A stretch of DNA of 64,000 nucleotides from Streptococcus sp. 29892 (GCF_032594935.1 NZ_CP118734.1:1826001-1890000), one strand, 5' to 3'; positions 20,052 to 29,145 are shown, counted from the first letter of the stretch. Notes: generated by a model not told the origin, from the sequence alone. A program made the numbers and translations.

Positions 20052-20137
20052 ACCTTGCCTTTCTCATCCGAAACTATATGATTGCGGCAGATAAAGTCCT
20101 CACAATCTGCTTCTAAAAGCAGTCTTAGTTCGAGCAT
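20048..20137 (-). CDS. Possible 29-residue coupled small protein
   Basis: ATG at 20137 with AGGTGG six bases upstream, reading MLELRLLLEADCEDFICRN and ending KGKV with TGA overlapping the nadR-like ATG (ATGA). It starts 8 bases after the clpC stop. The site, spacing and stop-start overlap argue for translation. I do not recognise the peptide. It may only carry ribosomes from clpC to the next gene. Confidence 0.4.
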   Translation of the reverse strand: MLELRLLLEADCEDFICRNHIVSDEKGKV

Positions 20138-20145
20138 TTTTCCAC

Positions 20146-22602
20146 CTATTTGACCACATCAAACTTGAGCTCTTCGCCCTTAACCCCAACTTTCAAGGTT
20201 GAACCAGTTGGTAACTCCCCACGGAGCAACATCTCTGCCAATGGATCTTCCAACTTGGTCTGCAAGAGTCTGCGAAGTGGGCGAGCCCCCATTTCTGGGT
20301 CGTAACCTTGTTTAGCCAACAACTTAAGGGCAGACGGCTGAAGTTTGAGAGTAATGTCTTTCTCAGCTGTTACCGCAAGCAAGGCTTTGACCATGACCTT
20401 GACAACATCCTGCATATGCCTTTCCGTTAGGCTATGGAAGACCACTTTTTCATCAATACGGTTGATAAATTCAGGACGGTAGGCCTTTTTCAATTCCTCA
20501 AAAATGCGTTTCTCCACTTCTTTGTGGTCCTTAGACAAATCAAGAGCCCCAAAACCAACTGTCTTATCATCACGAAGGGCTGTCGCTCCTAGGTTTGAGG
20601 TCATGATAATGATGGTATTGGAGAAATCAACCTTGCGTCCCTTACTGTCAGTCAAGACACCATCATCCAAGACCTGCAAGAGCACATTGAAAATATCTGG
20701 ATGGGCTTTTTCAACCTCATCAAAAAGAAGAACAGAATAAGGTTTATTACGAACTTTTTCTGTTAATTCGCCACCTTCTTCATAGCCAACATAGCCTGGA
20801 GGGGCACCATTTAGACGGCTAGCTGCGAATTTCTCCATGTATTCAGACATGTCAAAGCGAATCAGAGCTGACTCGTCATCAAAGAGGACTTCTGCTAAGG
20901 CCTTAGCTAGCTCCGTTTTACCGACACCCGTCGGTCCCAAGAACATGAATGAACCAATCGGTCTGCGACCTGTCCGAATGCCTGACTGATTACGGCGGAT
21001 GGCCCTGCTGACTGCAGAAATAGCTTCTTCCTGGCCAATGACACGCTGGTGTAATTCTGCTTCCAAATTCAAATACTTCTTGGCATCTGACTGGCTAAGC
21101 TTGGTCACAGGAATACCAGACAGACGACTGAGGGTTTCTAAGACATCTTCTTCCGTCACTTCCAAGTCATAGTTTTGACTGGATTTAGCTGCTTCTTTTG
21201 CTTGACGCAGTAGCTTGCTAACTGTCTTATACTTACCAGCCATCAAAGCCTTATCCAGACTGGTCAAACCAGATTCTGCCAATTCTCCCTGTCCCTTGGC
21301 ACGATTTTGCACGGTTGCACTGGCTTCATCTAGCAAGTCGATTGCTGAATCTGGCAGGTTTTTACTGGTCAAATACCGCTTAGCGTAGGTCACAGCAGTT
21401 TCAACAGCCCTATCTCCAATACGGACCCTATGGTATTTCTCAAAAGTCCCTTTTAGACCAGACAAAATGGCAATGCCATCTTCCACAGTCGGCTCCTCAA
21501 TCATCACCTTGGCAAAACGACGTACCAAGGCCGCATCTTTTTCGATATGCTTCTGATACTCCGCCTGAGTGGTCGCCCCAACCGTACGAAGGGTCCCACG
21601 AGCCAGGGCCGGCTTGAGGATATTGGCCGCATCCAGAGTCGAATCAATCCCTGAACCAGACCCCATAATCGTGTGCAGCTCATCGATGAAGAGTATCACC
21701 TGACCGTCTTCTTCAATGTCATTGATGATATTGTTCATCCGCTCTTCGAAGTCACCACGGAAACGAGTGCCCGCAATCACATTCATCAAGTCAAGTTCCA
21801 AAACCCGCATCTTAGATAGACTAACAGGCACATCACCTGAAGCGACACGTTGAGCCAAGCCCAAAGCAAGAGCCGTTTTTCCGACACCCGCATCACCGAC
21901 TAGGACAGGGTTGTTTTTCGTCTTGCGGGAAAGGATTTGAATCATCCGCTCAATCTCGACATCACGGCCAATGACCGGTTCCATCTTGCCTTCTCGGGCC
22001 AGGGCAGTCAAATCTCGGGTATAGTCTTCCAAACCACCCGTTTGAGGTCCAGGAGGCATGCCCATCATCTGTCCCGCATTGACTGGCTTGGCTTTTCCGC
22101 CCTTCATCAAGCCACGAACAGCCTTCATATCTTCCTTGGTAAATCCTGCACGTTTTTCTAAGCTCTTGCGCAAATCTACAAAACGAATCTTGTCATCGGA
22201 ATCTTCCAAATGAAAACCGACCTTGTCCAAAATCAGACTGGCAGTCGAACGTCTGTTCAGCAACATGGCTAGGAAAAGGTGTTCTGTTCCCAACTCCTTG
22301 GCCTTGACCACTTCCGCAATCTTTTTAGCTAAGCTTGCTGTTTCATCCAAACGTTTAGAAGACGGCAAGATACGAAAACTCTCCAAGTCTTCACGATAGA
22401 CCTTCTCCGTCACGACAAAGGTCGCATGCTCATACTCTGAAATAGAAGCAGGATATTCTGCCAAGACTGCTCCAGCAACCGTATCGTGATTGATGACAAA
22501 GGCCAGGAGAATATGCCAGGTTTCCAAATACTCACAGGCATAGCGTTGGGCGACCAACTGGGCATCTTCAAACACCCTTTGTAAACCAGTTGAAATCTTC
22601 AT
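20146..22602 (-). CDS. clpC: ATP-dependent Clp protease ATPase subunit
   Basis: 818 residues. The N-terminal Clp repeat domain (1-150) is followed by AAA1 with Walker A GDAGVGKT (236-243), then a short middle domain and AAA2 with GPTGVGKT and FDEVEKAHPDIFNVLLQ. It unfolds substrates for ClpP and disaggregates proteins under heat stress. It lies 4 bases after ctsR, the usual Gram-positive operon, under the CtsR box at 23081. The linker before AAA1 is rich in Gly, Pro and Met. Confidence 0.95.
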   Translation of the reverse strand: MKISTGLQRVFEDAQLVAQRYACEYLETWHILLAFVINHDTVAGAVLAEYPASISEYEHATFVVTEKVYREDLESFRILPSSKRLDETASLAKKIAEVVKAKELGTEHLFLAMLLNRRSTASLILDKVGFHLEDSDDKIRFVDLRKSLEKRAGFTKEDMKAVRGLMKGGKAKPVNAGQMMGMPPGPQTGGLEDYTRDLTALAREGKMEPVIGRDVEIERMIQILSRKTKNNPVLVGDAGVGKTALALGLAQRVASGDVPVSLSKMRVLELDLMNVIAGTRFRGDFEERMNNIINDIEEDGQVILFIDELHTIMGSGSGIDSTLDAANILKPALARGTLRTVGATTQAEYQKHIEKDAALVRRFAKVMIEEPTVEDGIAILSGLKGTFEKYHRVRIGDRAVETAVTYAKRYLTSKNLPDSAIDLLDEASATVQNRAKGQGELAESGLTSLDKALMAGKYKTVSKLLRQAKEAAKSSQNYDLEVTEEDVLETLSRLSGIPVTKLSQSDAKKYLNLEAELHQRVIGQEEAISAVSRAIRRNQSGIRTGRRPIGSFMFLGPTGVGKTELAKALAEVLFDDESALIRFDMSEYMEKFAASRLNGAPPGYVGYEEGGELTEKVRNKPYSVLLFDEVEKAHPDIFNVLLQVLDDGVLTDSKGRKVDFSNTIIIMTSNLGATALRDDKTVGFGALDLSKDHKEVEKRIFEELKKAYRPEFINRIDEKVVFHSLTERHMQDVVKVMVKALLAVTAEKDITLKLQPSALKLLAKQGYDPEMGARPLRRLLQTKLEDPLAEMLLRGELPTGSTLKVGVKGEELKFDVVK

Positions 22603-22606
22603 GAAT

Positions 22607-23065
22607 TTATTCCTCTTTCCTATCTAAGCGCCGCAAAACCTGGCGCATCATCCGAGCGCGAATACTATCTGCATCCTTGCCCAAGACCTCATCCGAACTC
22701 GTTGCCAAAAAGAGATTTCCCTCCCTTTCTGTCATCAATCCTTCATCAAACAACAACTGCAAAATATCTGCATAGACCGTAGCAGACAGCTGCTCGCCCA
22801 TATTGTTTAATAAATCATGGACCAGTTCATGCTTGTCTGAAAAGGTAATACGCCCAATGCGGATGTAGCCACCGCCACCTCGCTTGCTTTCCACAATATA
22901 GCCACGACTGGCTGTAAAACGGGTTTTGATGACATAGTTTATCTGGCTGGGAACCACTTCAAACCGGCTGGCCAATTCGCTGCGGCGCAATTCTGCCACA
23001 TTGACCTGGTCCAAGATGGCTTTGATATGCTCTTCGATATAATCTGATGTATTTTTCATCGCCAT
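22607..23065 (-). CDS. ctsR: Transcriptional repressor of stress genes CtsR
   Basis: 152 residues. The N-terminal winged helix contains RRSELASRFEVVPSQINYVIKTRF (quoted in part: RSELASRFEVVPSQINY) and the tetraglycine wing RGGGGYIRIGRI that enters the minor groove. It represses clp genes until heat inactivates it. It is first in the ctsR-clpC operon with its own box in the promoter, so it is autoregulated. MKNTSD two codons later is an equally possible start. Confidence 0.94.
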   Translation of the reverse strand: MAMKNTSDYIEEHIKAILDQVNVAELRRSELASRFEVVPSQINYVIKTRFTASRGYIVESKRGGGGYIRIGRITFSDKHELVHDLLNNMGEQLSATVYADILQLLFDEGLMTEREGNLFLATSSDEVLGKDADSIRARMMRQVLRRLDRKEE

Positions 23066-23080
23066 AGTATCGCCTCTTTC

Positions 23081-23097
23081 TTTGACTATCTTTGACC
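23081..23097 (-). promoter_or_regulatory. CtsR operator
   Basis: GGTCAAAGATAGTCAAA on the minus strand is the heptad direct repeat GGTCAAA-3-GTCAAA recognised by CtsR. It directly follows the -10 TATAAT at 23098-23103, covering the start site. Confidence 0.92.
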
Positions 23098-23126
23098 ATT
23101 ATACCCTAATTTGACAAATATTGAAA
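23098..23126 (-). promoter_or_regulatory. ctsR-clpC promoter
   Basis: Minus strand TTTCAA (23121-23126), 17 bases, TATAAT (23098-23103). Confidence 0.7.
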
Positions 23127-23157
23127 GAAAAAGCCCAGCCTTATCCGTAGCAGAATT

Positions 23158-23186
23158 TTGAAATCTCTCCTCAAATTTTCTATAAT
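23158..23186 (+). promoter_or_regulatory. Promoter of the thioredoxin-like gene pair
   Basis: TTGAAA (23158-23163), 17 bases, TATAAT (23181-23186). It gives a leader of about 150 bases before the ATG at 23345. The leader contains a 7-bp stem CCGTATT/AATACGG (about 23216-23241) and a second stem AGGACG/CGTCCT (about 23275-23294). No known riboswitch is recognised. Confidence 0.7.
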
Positions 23187-23344
23187 AGAAAGAAAAAGGA
23201 GAAAGGACTAGGGCTTCCGTATTTGGTTGAACTGAATACGGGCTAGGGACTGGACCAGAAAGAAAAACCAGAACAGGACGCTTGCATCGTCCTTCTATTA
23301 CCTATTTTGTCTGTGTCCGCTTAAGGCCCTTTATATCTTACACC

Positions 23345-23683
23345 ATGAACTTTCAAGATTACATTCAAGATTTTACAAATGTGACTGTGGAGCAGGCACA
23401 GAGCCTTCTAACTGCCAAAGACGGTGCTGTTCTCTTCATCGGACGTAGCACCTGCCCTTACTGCAACCGCTTCGCACCAAAACTCCACAAGGTAGCCCAA
23501 GACAAGCAAGTGACCGTCCACTTCCTCGACTCCAGCCAAGTCAGCCCTGAACTTCAGGCCCTCCGTGACCACTACCAAGTTCCTACCGTACCTGGTCTTC
23601 TCGTCGCTAAATCTACTGGTGTCCAAGTCCGCTGCGATTCCAGCATGACGGAAGAAGAGATTGCGGCGTTTATTCAAGGCTAA
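23345..23683 (+). CDS. Thioredoxin-like protein
   Basis: 112 residues from the ATG at 23345. A thioredoxin fold with the redox motif CPYC in GRSTCPYCNRF (about 36-46) and the cis-Pro segment VPTVPGLLVAK. No signal peptide, so cytoplasmic. Streptococcal relatives are often called bacteriocin transport accessory proteins, without proven role. The site before this ATG is poor; an in-frame TTG at 23282 would add 21 unrelated residues and lies in a hairpin. The stop TAATG overlaps the next start by one base. Confidence 0.75.
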   Translation: MNFQDYIQDFTNVTVEQAQSLLTAKDGAVLFIGRSTCPYCNRFAPKLHKVAQDKQVTVHFLDSSQVSPELQALRDHYQVPTVPGLLVAKSTGVQVRCDSSMTEEEIAAFIQG

Positions 23684-24384
23684 TGCTAGACATTTCCTAC
23701 CAAGCCAACACCTTCCGCATCTCTCATCACGGAAGACCAATCGGCAGCATCCATACCTACAGCAACCCCTACCACCAAGTCAATATCTATCTGCGACTGG
23801 ATTTGGCCGATTTCGAATGCACCATAGCAAAGCAGCTCTTCCAGTCCCTACAGACTTTCTTAGAAGGTAAGCCTCTGCAGGTTATGCTCTCCTCTGCAGA
23901 GCAGGAAAGAATCCATTTCCTTACCGCAGCTGGCTTTGTCTGCAAGCGGAAATGCTATGAGTTCGAAGTGACCAAGCAAGACTACCTTGGTCAAACAACT
24001 ACCACTAACATCATCACAGCTCGAAAAGGCACCGCACCTTATCAAATAGCCTGTCAGCAAATTTTTGACCACTATCAAACAGTCCACCAAGACATCAATC
24101 CTTGGACTGCCAGTCAAGAAGAATTTGAAAAGGGCTTACCTGATCTGGTTTATACAGACTCAGCCAATTGTGCCTTCGTAGAAAACAATGAAATTGCCTA
24201 TGTATGCGGAAAAGATGAACAAAGCCTTGGTTCCTTCATCCAAGCAGTTATTTGCCAACTATTTGAACAGTATGAGCAAATTAGCTTTGAGGCTGATGAC
24301 TGCGATCCTATCGCCATGCATTTAGCTGACCAATTCCGACAACCAAACAAGCCTAGTTGGGACACTTATATCTTAAAAAGCTAG
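23683..24384 (+). CDS. GNAT-like protein, function unknown
   Basis: 233 residues, translationally coupled to the thioredoxin-like gene. The N-terminal part (residues 1-90) looks like a partial acetyltransferase fold (LTAAGFVCKRKCYEFEV resembles the end of a GNAT domain). A second half with EIAYVCGKDEQSLGSF and FEADDCDPIAMHLADQF suggests a second degenerate GNAT module. No clear acetyl-CoA loop is seen, so activity is uncertain. A hairpin ends the transcript. Confidence 0.6.
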   Translation: MLDISYQANTFRISHHGRPIGSIHTYSNPYHQVNIYLRLDLADFECTIAKQLFQSLQTFLEGKPLQVMLSSAEQERIHFLTAAGFVCKRKCYEFEVTKQDYLGQTTTTNIITARKGTAPYQIACQQIFDHYQTVHQDINPWTASQEEFEKGLPDLVYTDSANCAFVENNEIAYVCGKDEQSLGSFIQAVICQLFEQYEQISFEADDCDPIAMHLADQFRQPNKPSWDTYILKS

Positions 24385-24385
24385 C

Positions 24386-24417
24386 AAAAAGCACCGACCA
24401 CAAGGCCGGTGCTTTTT
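24386..24417 (+). terminator. Terminator of the thioredoxin-like pair
   Basis: AAAAAGCACCGACC pairs with GGCCGGTGCTTTTT around a short loop, followed by weak T content. Confidence 0.85.
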
Positions 24418-24502
24418 AAGGAGATTATGAAAAATATTTAGGATTGATACTAGTATAACTCACTCAACCTGTTCAAACATCCGCCCTAAGACCGATTTAT
24501 CA

Positions 24503-24531
24503 AAAAAAGAACTCCTTTTCGGAAGTTCTTC
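24503..24531 (-). terminator. tsf terminator
   Basis: AAAGAACTTCC and GGAGTTCTTTTTTT on the minus strand form a stem with a following T run, just downstream of the tsf stop at 24540. Confidence 0.8.
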
Positions 24532-24539
24532 GTTATATC

Positions 24540-25580
24540 TTATTTACCAAGAGCTGCTGCCATAGTAGCTGCAACTTCTGCTTCAAAGTCGTTTGAAGCT
24601 TTCTCGATACCTTCACCCACTTCGAAACGAGCAAATTCTACAACTGAAGCGTTTACTGAGTTCAAGTAAGCTTCAACTGTTTTGCTGTCGTCCATGATGT
24701 AAACTTGAGCAAGAAGTGTGTATGCTTGGTCAACTTGAGTGTTGTCAAGCATGAAGCGATCCATTTTACCTGGGATGATTTTGTCCCAGATTTTTTCTGG
24801 CTTGCCTTCTGCTGCCAATTCTGCTTTGATTGCTTCTTCAGCTGCTGCAATCACTTCGTCAGTCAATTGAGCTTTTGAACCGTATTGCAAGAGTGGCAAT
24901 GCTGGTTTGTCAACCATTGCACGGCTTTCGTTGTCTTGTTCGATTTTGTGGTTGATTTGTGCCAACTCATCTTTAACGAATTGCTCATCCAACTCAGTGT
25001 AAGAAAGAACAGTTGGTTTCATCGCAGCGATGTGCATTGAGATTTGTTTAGCAAGAGTTTCGTCACCACCGTCGATTACTGAGATAACACCGATACGTCC
25101 GCCATTGTGTTGGTAAGCACCAAATGCTTGAGCATCTGTTTTTTCAACCAAAGCAAAGCGACGGAATGAGATTTTCTCACCGATTGTTGCAGTTGCGTTT
25201 ACGTATGCTTCTTCAAGAGTTTCACCTGAAGGCATTGTCAATTTAAGAGCTGCTTCGTTGTCAGCTGGTTTACCTTCTGCAATTACTTTAGCAGTAGTGT
25301 TTACCAATTCAACGAATTGAGCGTTTTTCGCAACGAAGTCTGTTTCAGCGTTAACTTCAACAACTGCTGCTACATTACCATCAACGTAAACACCTGTCAA
25401 ACCTTCAGCTGCTACACGGTCAGCTTTCTTAGCTGCCTTAGCCATACCTTTTTCGCGAAGCAATTCAATCGCTTTTTCGATATCACCTTCAGTTTCAACC
25501 AATGCTTTTTTCGCGTCCATAACGCCAGCACCTGATTTTTCACGCAATTCTTTAACGAGAGCTGCTGTAATTTCTGCCAT
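24540..25580 (-). CDS. tsf: Translation elongation factor Ts
   Basis: 346 residues, the longer streptococcal form. The N-terminal UBA-like region [21 protein letters not shown] and the TDF motif in [12 protein letters not shown] (about 77-88) are diagnostic. EF-Ts releases GDP from EF-Tu. It lies 155 bases downstream of rpsB with two hairpins in the gap, so its expression may be adjusted separately from S2. Confidence 0.96.
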   Translation of the reverse strand: MAEITAALVKELREKSGAGVMDAKKALVETEGDIEKAIELLREKGMAKAAKKADRVAAEGLTGVYVDGNVAAVVEVNAETDFVAKNAQFVELVNTTAKVIAEGKPADNEAALKLTMPSGETLEEAYVNATATIGEKISFRRFALVEKTDAQAFGAYQHNGGRIGVISVIDGGDETLAKQISMHIAAMKPTVLSYTELDEQFVKDELAQINHKIEQDNESRAMVDKPALPLLQYGSKAQLTDEVIAAAEEAIKAELAAEGKPEKIWDKIIPGKMDRFMLDNTQVDQAYTLLAQVYIMDDSKTVEAYLNSVNASVVEFARFEVGEGIEKASNDFEAEVAATMAAALGK

Positions 25581-25608
25581 GTCTATTCTCCTTGTTTGTA
25601 TTTATAAA

Positions 25609-25641
25609 ATAGAGGAGCGGGCTCAGCCCTGCCCCTCTAGG
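25609..25641 (-). terminator. Strong hairpin just upstream of tsf (attenuator or processing site)
   Basis: On the minus strand TAGAGGGGC pairs with GCTCCTCTA enclosing a second stem GGGC/GCCC, followed by TTTTAT. It lies about 30 bases before the tsf start, leaving no room for a promoter after it. It must therefore be read through or serve as a processing or regulatory element. Confidence 0.55.
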
Positions 25642-25689
25642 ATTGTTTTTGTGTTTGATAAATGATGTAAAGTGTACTCAGACTAAAAA

Positions 25690-25727
25690 GCTAAAATTTA
25701 GATAAATCTAACGCTTTTTTTCACGTC
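25690..25727 (-). terminator. Hairpin after rpsB
   Basis: Nested complementarity AAAAAGC/GCTTTTT outside and TTAGAT/ATCTAA inside, followed by T residues on the minus strand. Probably a partial terminator between rpsB and tsf. Confidence 0.55.
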
Positions 25728-25735
25728 CTCGTTAC

Positions 25736-26512
25736 TTATTTTCCTTCTACAACTTCAACCAATTCTTCGATTGATTCTGTAGATGCTGGCTCAGCTGCCA
25801 ATTCAGCTTCAACTGCTGCTACGCTGTCTTCACCTTGGTTACCTTCGATGATAGCGTCAGCCATTTTAGCTGTGATCAATTTAACAGCGCGGATAGCGTC
25901 GTCGTTAGCTGGGATGATAACATCGATATCATCTGGATCTGTGTTTGTGTCAACCATCGCTACAACTGGGATACCCAATTTCTTAGCTTCTTTAACAGCG
26001 ATTTGCTCTTTGTGTGGGTCAACTACGAACATTACGTCTGGAATGCGTGGCATGTCAGCGATACCGCCCAAGAATTTTTCAAGACGAGCACGTTGTTTGT
26101 TCAACAATGCTACTTCTTTCTTAGGAAGCACATCGAAAGTTCCATCTTCTTCCATACGGTTGATTTCTTTCAAACGAGCGATACGTTTTTGGATTGTACC
26201 CCAGTTTGTAAGAGTTCCACCCAACCAACGGTGGTTGATGAAGTATTGACCAGCGCGGATAGCTTCGTCTTTAACAGCTTCAGCAGCTTGTTTTTTAGTA
26301 CCTACGAACAAGATAACTGCGTCGTTTGCTGCAGCGTCACGGATGAATTCGTAAGCTTGGTCAGCCAATTTTACAGTTTGTTGCAAGTCGATAACGTGGA
26401 TACCGTTACGCTCTGTGAAGATGTACTTAGCCATCTTAGGATTCCAGCGACGAGTTTGGTGACCGAAGTGTACACCAGCCTCAAGAAGTTGTTTCATTGA
26501 AATTACTGCCAT
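25736..26512 (-). CDS. rpsB: 30S ribosomal protein S2
   Basis: 258 residues from the ATG at 26512, preceded by AAAGGAG; a longer frame to 26587 runs into the leader and is rejected. [22 protein letters not shown] and the later [14 protein letters not shown] are S2 signatures. It has a long leader RNA of about 115 bases from the promoter at 26629-26657, which may carry autogenous control as in other S2 operons (inference). Confidence 0.96.
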   Translation of the reverse strand: MAVISMKQLLEAGVHFGHQTRRWNPKMAKYIFTERNGIHVIDLQQTVKLADQAYEFIRDAAANDAVILFVGTKKQAAEAVKDEAIRAGQYFINHRWLGGTLTNWGTIQKRIARLKEINRMEEDGTFDVLPKKEVALLNKQRARLEKFLGGIADMPRIPDVMFVVDPHKEQIAVKEAKKLGIPVVAMVDTNTDPDDIDVIIPANDDAIRAVKLITAKMADAIIEGNQGEDSVAAVEAELAAEPASTESIEELVEVVEGK

Positions 26513-26628
26513 GAGTATTTCTCCTTTTTGTTTTTTCTCCTCTCCCGAACTTCGACTTGCAGCCCAACCTTTCGGCAACAAGACCACAATTGGTCCGAGA
26601 TGAGTATTTGTTGCACAGCAACTCTATT

Positions 26629-26657
26629 AGTATATCAGAATACCTGCCTATTTTCAA
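26629..26657 (-). promoter_or_regulatory. rpsB promoter
   Basis: Minus strand TTGAAA (26652-26657), 17 bases, TATACT (26629-26634). The leader that follows contains GACCAATTGTGGTC and other short stems. Confidence 0.75.
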
Positions 26658-26697
26658 GCAAAATAGTAGAGAAATTCGTCAAAAATCGGCACTTTTT

Positions 26698-27690
26698 CTA
26701 TTCAAAGTATGTTTCTGCAACAACAGAATAAGACCCTGCCACAACATCCATTCTTTCTAACTGTCCACTGGCATTTATTCTATAAAAACCAGCTGATGGA
26801 GCAACATTGGGATCTGTTCCCTGCATATTAGGGCTATTATGGTCTTCCCTTACCTCAACATAGACCAAGCCATCAGATGACTGAACATTGGTAACCACTT
26901 GGGCCAGAAAATCCGCTTTGGTAAAAGGAGCCCCGTAACGAGAAGCTGCATGTGCCTTGGCCCAATTAGCTGCCTGCTCGACGGTCAAATTCTTGGTGTC
27001 TACAGACGTATTAGGAACAGTTGCCGAGCTAGTTTCAGTTGCCACTGCTGAACTTTCACCGAGAACCAAGTTTTCAAAGAAGGCTTGTAATTCCTGGTTT
27101 TTAGTCGGTCGGAAATACAAACGCTTCTCTGGATTACCCTGATTTTGCTCAGTAATCCAAGCAATAACCTGACCATCCTTAATGGTAAAGAGATAGAGGT
27201 GGGCACTTGGGAATTTTGTATTTTCAATATCCGAATAAATCCCAACTACTGCTGTTTTCCCTGCCGCCACTTGTCCAGTTTCACTCCAAACGAGGTCAGG
27301 AGTTTCTCCTAGAAAATCAGGCGTCATTTGTTGCTCCGGGCCACTGAGAATACCTGAGGGCAAGGTCACACCAAAAAAGTTACCTTGACGACTGGGCCCA
27401 TAAGATACATAGTATTGGGGAGGCGAGAAAGAAGGTCCCCACTGGTCAATCACAAACGTCCTCAATGCCTCTGCCTTGCCAGCATCCCAAGGACCGACCT
27501 GACTACTTGAACTACTTGATGTAGAGGTAGTTGTGGTTGATGTAGTGGAACTGGTGCTTGACAAGCTAGAGCTAGAGGATGAGCTAGATGAGGATGCCGG
27601 GGTTACTTCCTGCTTCTGCCCACCACAGGCAGCTAGTAAGCAGACACTGGCTCCCAAAAGTAAGCATGAAATAAATCTTTTCTTTTTCAT
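26698..27690 (-). CDS. Ser/Thr-rich lipoprotein (DUF4767-like)
   Basis: 330 residues. The lipoprotein signal peptide ends in LLAACG (Cys about 22). A low-complexity Ser/Thr spacer follows (about 33-64), then a globular region beginning PWDAGKAEALRTFVIDQWG, typical of DUF4767 proteins. The C-terminal 90 residues (FTKADFLAQVV onward) look like a second small domain. It is surface-anchored; the spacer probably spans the wall. It is 19 bases downstream of another lipoprotein gene of similar design. Function unknown. Confidence 0.75.
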   Translation of the reverse strand: MKKKRFISCLLLGASVCLLAACGGQKQEVTPASSSSSSSSSSLSSTSSTTSTTTTSTSSSSSSQVGPWDAGKAEALRTFVIDQWGPSFSPPQYYVSYGPSRQGNFFGVTLPSGILSGPEQQMTPDFLGETPDLVWSETGQVAAGKTAVVGIYSDIENTKFPSAHLYLFTIKDGQVIAWITEQNQGNPEKRLYFRPTKNQELQAFFENLVLGESSAVATETSSATVPNTSVDTKNLTVEQAANWAKAHAASRYGAPFTKADFLAQVVTNVQSSDGLVYVEVREDHNSPNMQGTDPNVAPSAGFYRINASGQLERMDVVAGSYSVVAETYFE

Positions 27691-27709
27691 TTTATCTCTC
27701 CCATTTTAA

Positions 27710-28861
27710 CTAATCATCTACTCGATAAAAGACACCTTGGCTAAAGCTTTCTGTCGTTGCAACACTCTGGGTAGTAAAAATCCTATCCTTGCTAGTGTCC
27801 GTCTGATCGCTATGCCCTTCTAAAAATCCATAAGTATTCTGTACCCCTTTTGGAATCAGCAAAGTTGGTATGGTAGGTGAAGACATAGCATTTGGATTGG
27901 TAATTCCTGCTAAAAGAACTTCACCTTCAAACTTGGCATTTTGTACATCAACAAAGACGGTATTGCCCTCGCCATTTACAGCCACATTTCCTTGACTATC
28001 AATCTCAATCCGATCACCGCGTCCATTGACCCATTCTCCTTCCAAACTAGAAAAGTTCCCAGCTAGGATTTGTTCCAAATTCATGGACTGGACACCATCT
28101 GTTTGATCTGAACTGCTGGTTTCCGTTTCAACCATGTCAAACTCAAAATATTCCCAGTCAAATTGATTAGGATCTAGAATTTCTGACTCTGTCTTTCCAA
28201 AAACAGAAACAAGTTCATCTCTCATATGAAAATCTTGCGCGACTCCCTCAATCAATTGACCATTTGCATCTAACTTATTAAGCGTACCTACGGCATCTCC
28301 TGTCCCTGAACTCCATCCATAACTAACATATTCTCCACTCTGGAACAAGACAAGGGCGCTTCTCCCACCACCAACTCCAGCTACAAAATTTTCTGCTAAC
28401 AAAGAAATTTGACCATCAATAATCGCGTAGAATCCCTTTACAAATACTGACTCATCTGTATTTTCAGATCCGATAAACAGTTCATTCTGACCATCCTGAT
28501 TAAGATCATAAAAGGCATATCTTAAATGGGGAGCAGTTTTTACCGCACTTTCCATAACCCAAGAATTCATCGGAAGCTGTAAACCTTGCAAGACAGCCAT
28601 CATTTTTTCTACATTTTCTTTGTCTGCACTATTCGCAAAGTCAATGATTGTCTGGTAATCCGAAAAGACGGACTGATACAGTTCCTTATCATCCTTCTTG
28701 ACTTGGCTCGAACTAGTTGAACTTTGTTGTTTCGTTGATGAACTAGTCGAACTTTGCTGAGTGGATGACGAGGTTGAGGATTGTTTCGTCTGGACATTTG
28801 ACTTGCTACAAGCTGATAAGGTCGCTACACAAACCAGTGCTAGAGCTAGATATTTTTTCAT
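27710..28861 (-). CDS. Ser-rich lipoprotein with DUF6287-like C-terminus
   Basis: 383 residues from the ATG at 28861, preceded by GGAGGTT. The signal peptide ends in LSACS. A Ser/Thr/Gln repeat linker (three SSTSSS-type units, about 27-56) is followed by a domain with DLNQDGQNELFIGSE, an EF-hand-like acidic loop common in secreted proteins. The C-terminal half contains LAGNFSSLEGEWVNGRGD, as in DUF6287 proteins. Paired with the next lipoprotein in one transcript; role unknown. Confidence 0.75.
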   Translation of the reverse strand: MKKYLALALVCVATLSACSKSNVQTKQSSTSSSTQQSSTSSSTKQQSSTSSSQVKKDDKELYQSVFSDYQTIIDFANSADKENVEKMMAVLQGLQLPMNSWVMESAVKTAPHLRYAFYDLNQDGQNELFIGSENTDESVFVKGFYAIIDGQISLLAENFVAGVGGGRSALVLFQSGEYVSYGWSSGTGDAVGTLNKLDANGQLIEGVAQDFHMRDELVSVFGKTESEILDPNQFDWEYFEFDMVETETSSSDQTDGVQSMNLEQILAGNFSSLEGEWVNGRGDRIEIDSQGNVAVNGEGNTVFVDVQNAKFEGEVLLAGITNPNAMSSPTIPTLLIPKGVQNTYGFLEGHSDQTDTSKDRIFTTQSVATTESFSQGVFYRVDD

Positions 28862-28999
28862 AATAACCTCCAAATGAAAAATAGATTAGGAACGAAAGGT
28901 ATGGCCATTCTTGATTATACCGACAGTTGCTCCGACTAGCATTTCCAGTCTTCACTGCCCTTTACCAGACACATTATCTGTAAATGTTTATTTTTCCAC

Positions 29000-29028
29000 T
29001 TGACCAATTTCACTATTTAAGGTACAAT
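29000..29028 (+). promoter_or_regulatory. tRNA-Cys promoter
   Basis: TTGACC (29000-29005), 17 bases, TACAAT (29023-29028), ending 12 bases before the tRNA. Confidence 0.75.
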
Positions 29029-29040
29029 ATTCTTTGTTAT

Positions 29041-29111
29041 GGCGGTATAGCCAAGTGGTAAGGCACGGCTCTGCAAAAGCTTGATCGTCGGTTCAAATCC
29101 GTCTACCGCCT
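29041..29111 (+). tRNA. tRNA-Cys (anticodon GCA)
   Basis: 71 bases. The acceptor arms GGCGGTA and TACCGCC pair fully, the T-loop GGTTCAAATCC is standard, and the anticodon loop reads CTGCAAA, giving GCA. The anticodon stem has weak outer pairs. CCA is not encoded. Confidence 0.93.
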
Positions 29112-29145
29112 TTATTATAGGATTTTATCCGAATTTATACAAGTC

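Noticed and set aside
25835-26500. Long plus-strand open frame opposite rpsB
   Set aside because: It is a mirror of highly expressed rpsB codon usage, with no ribosome site and no recognisable domain.
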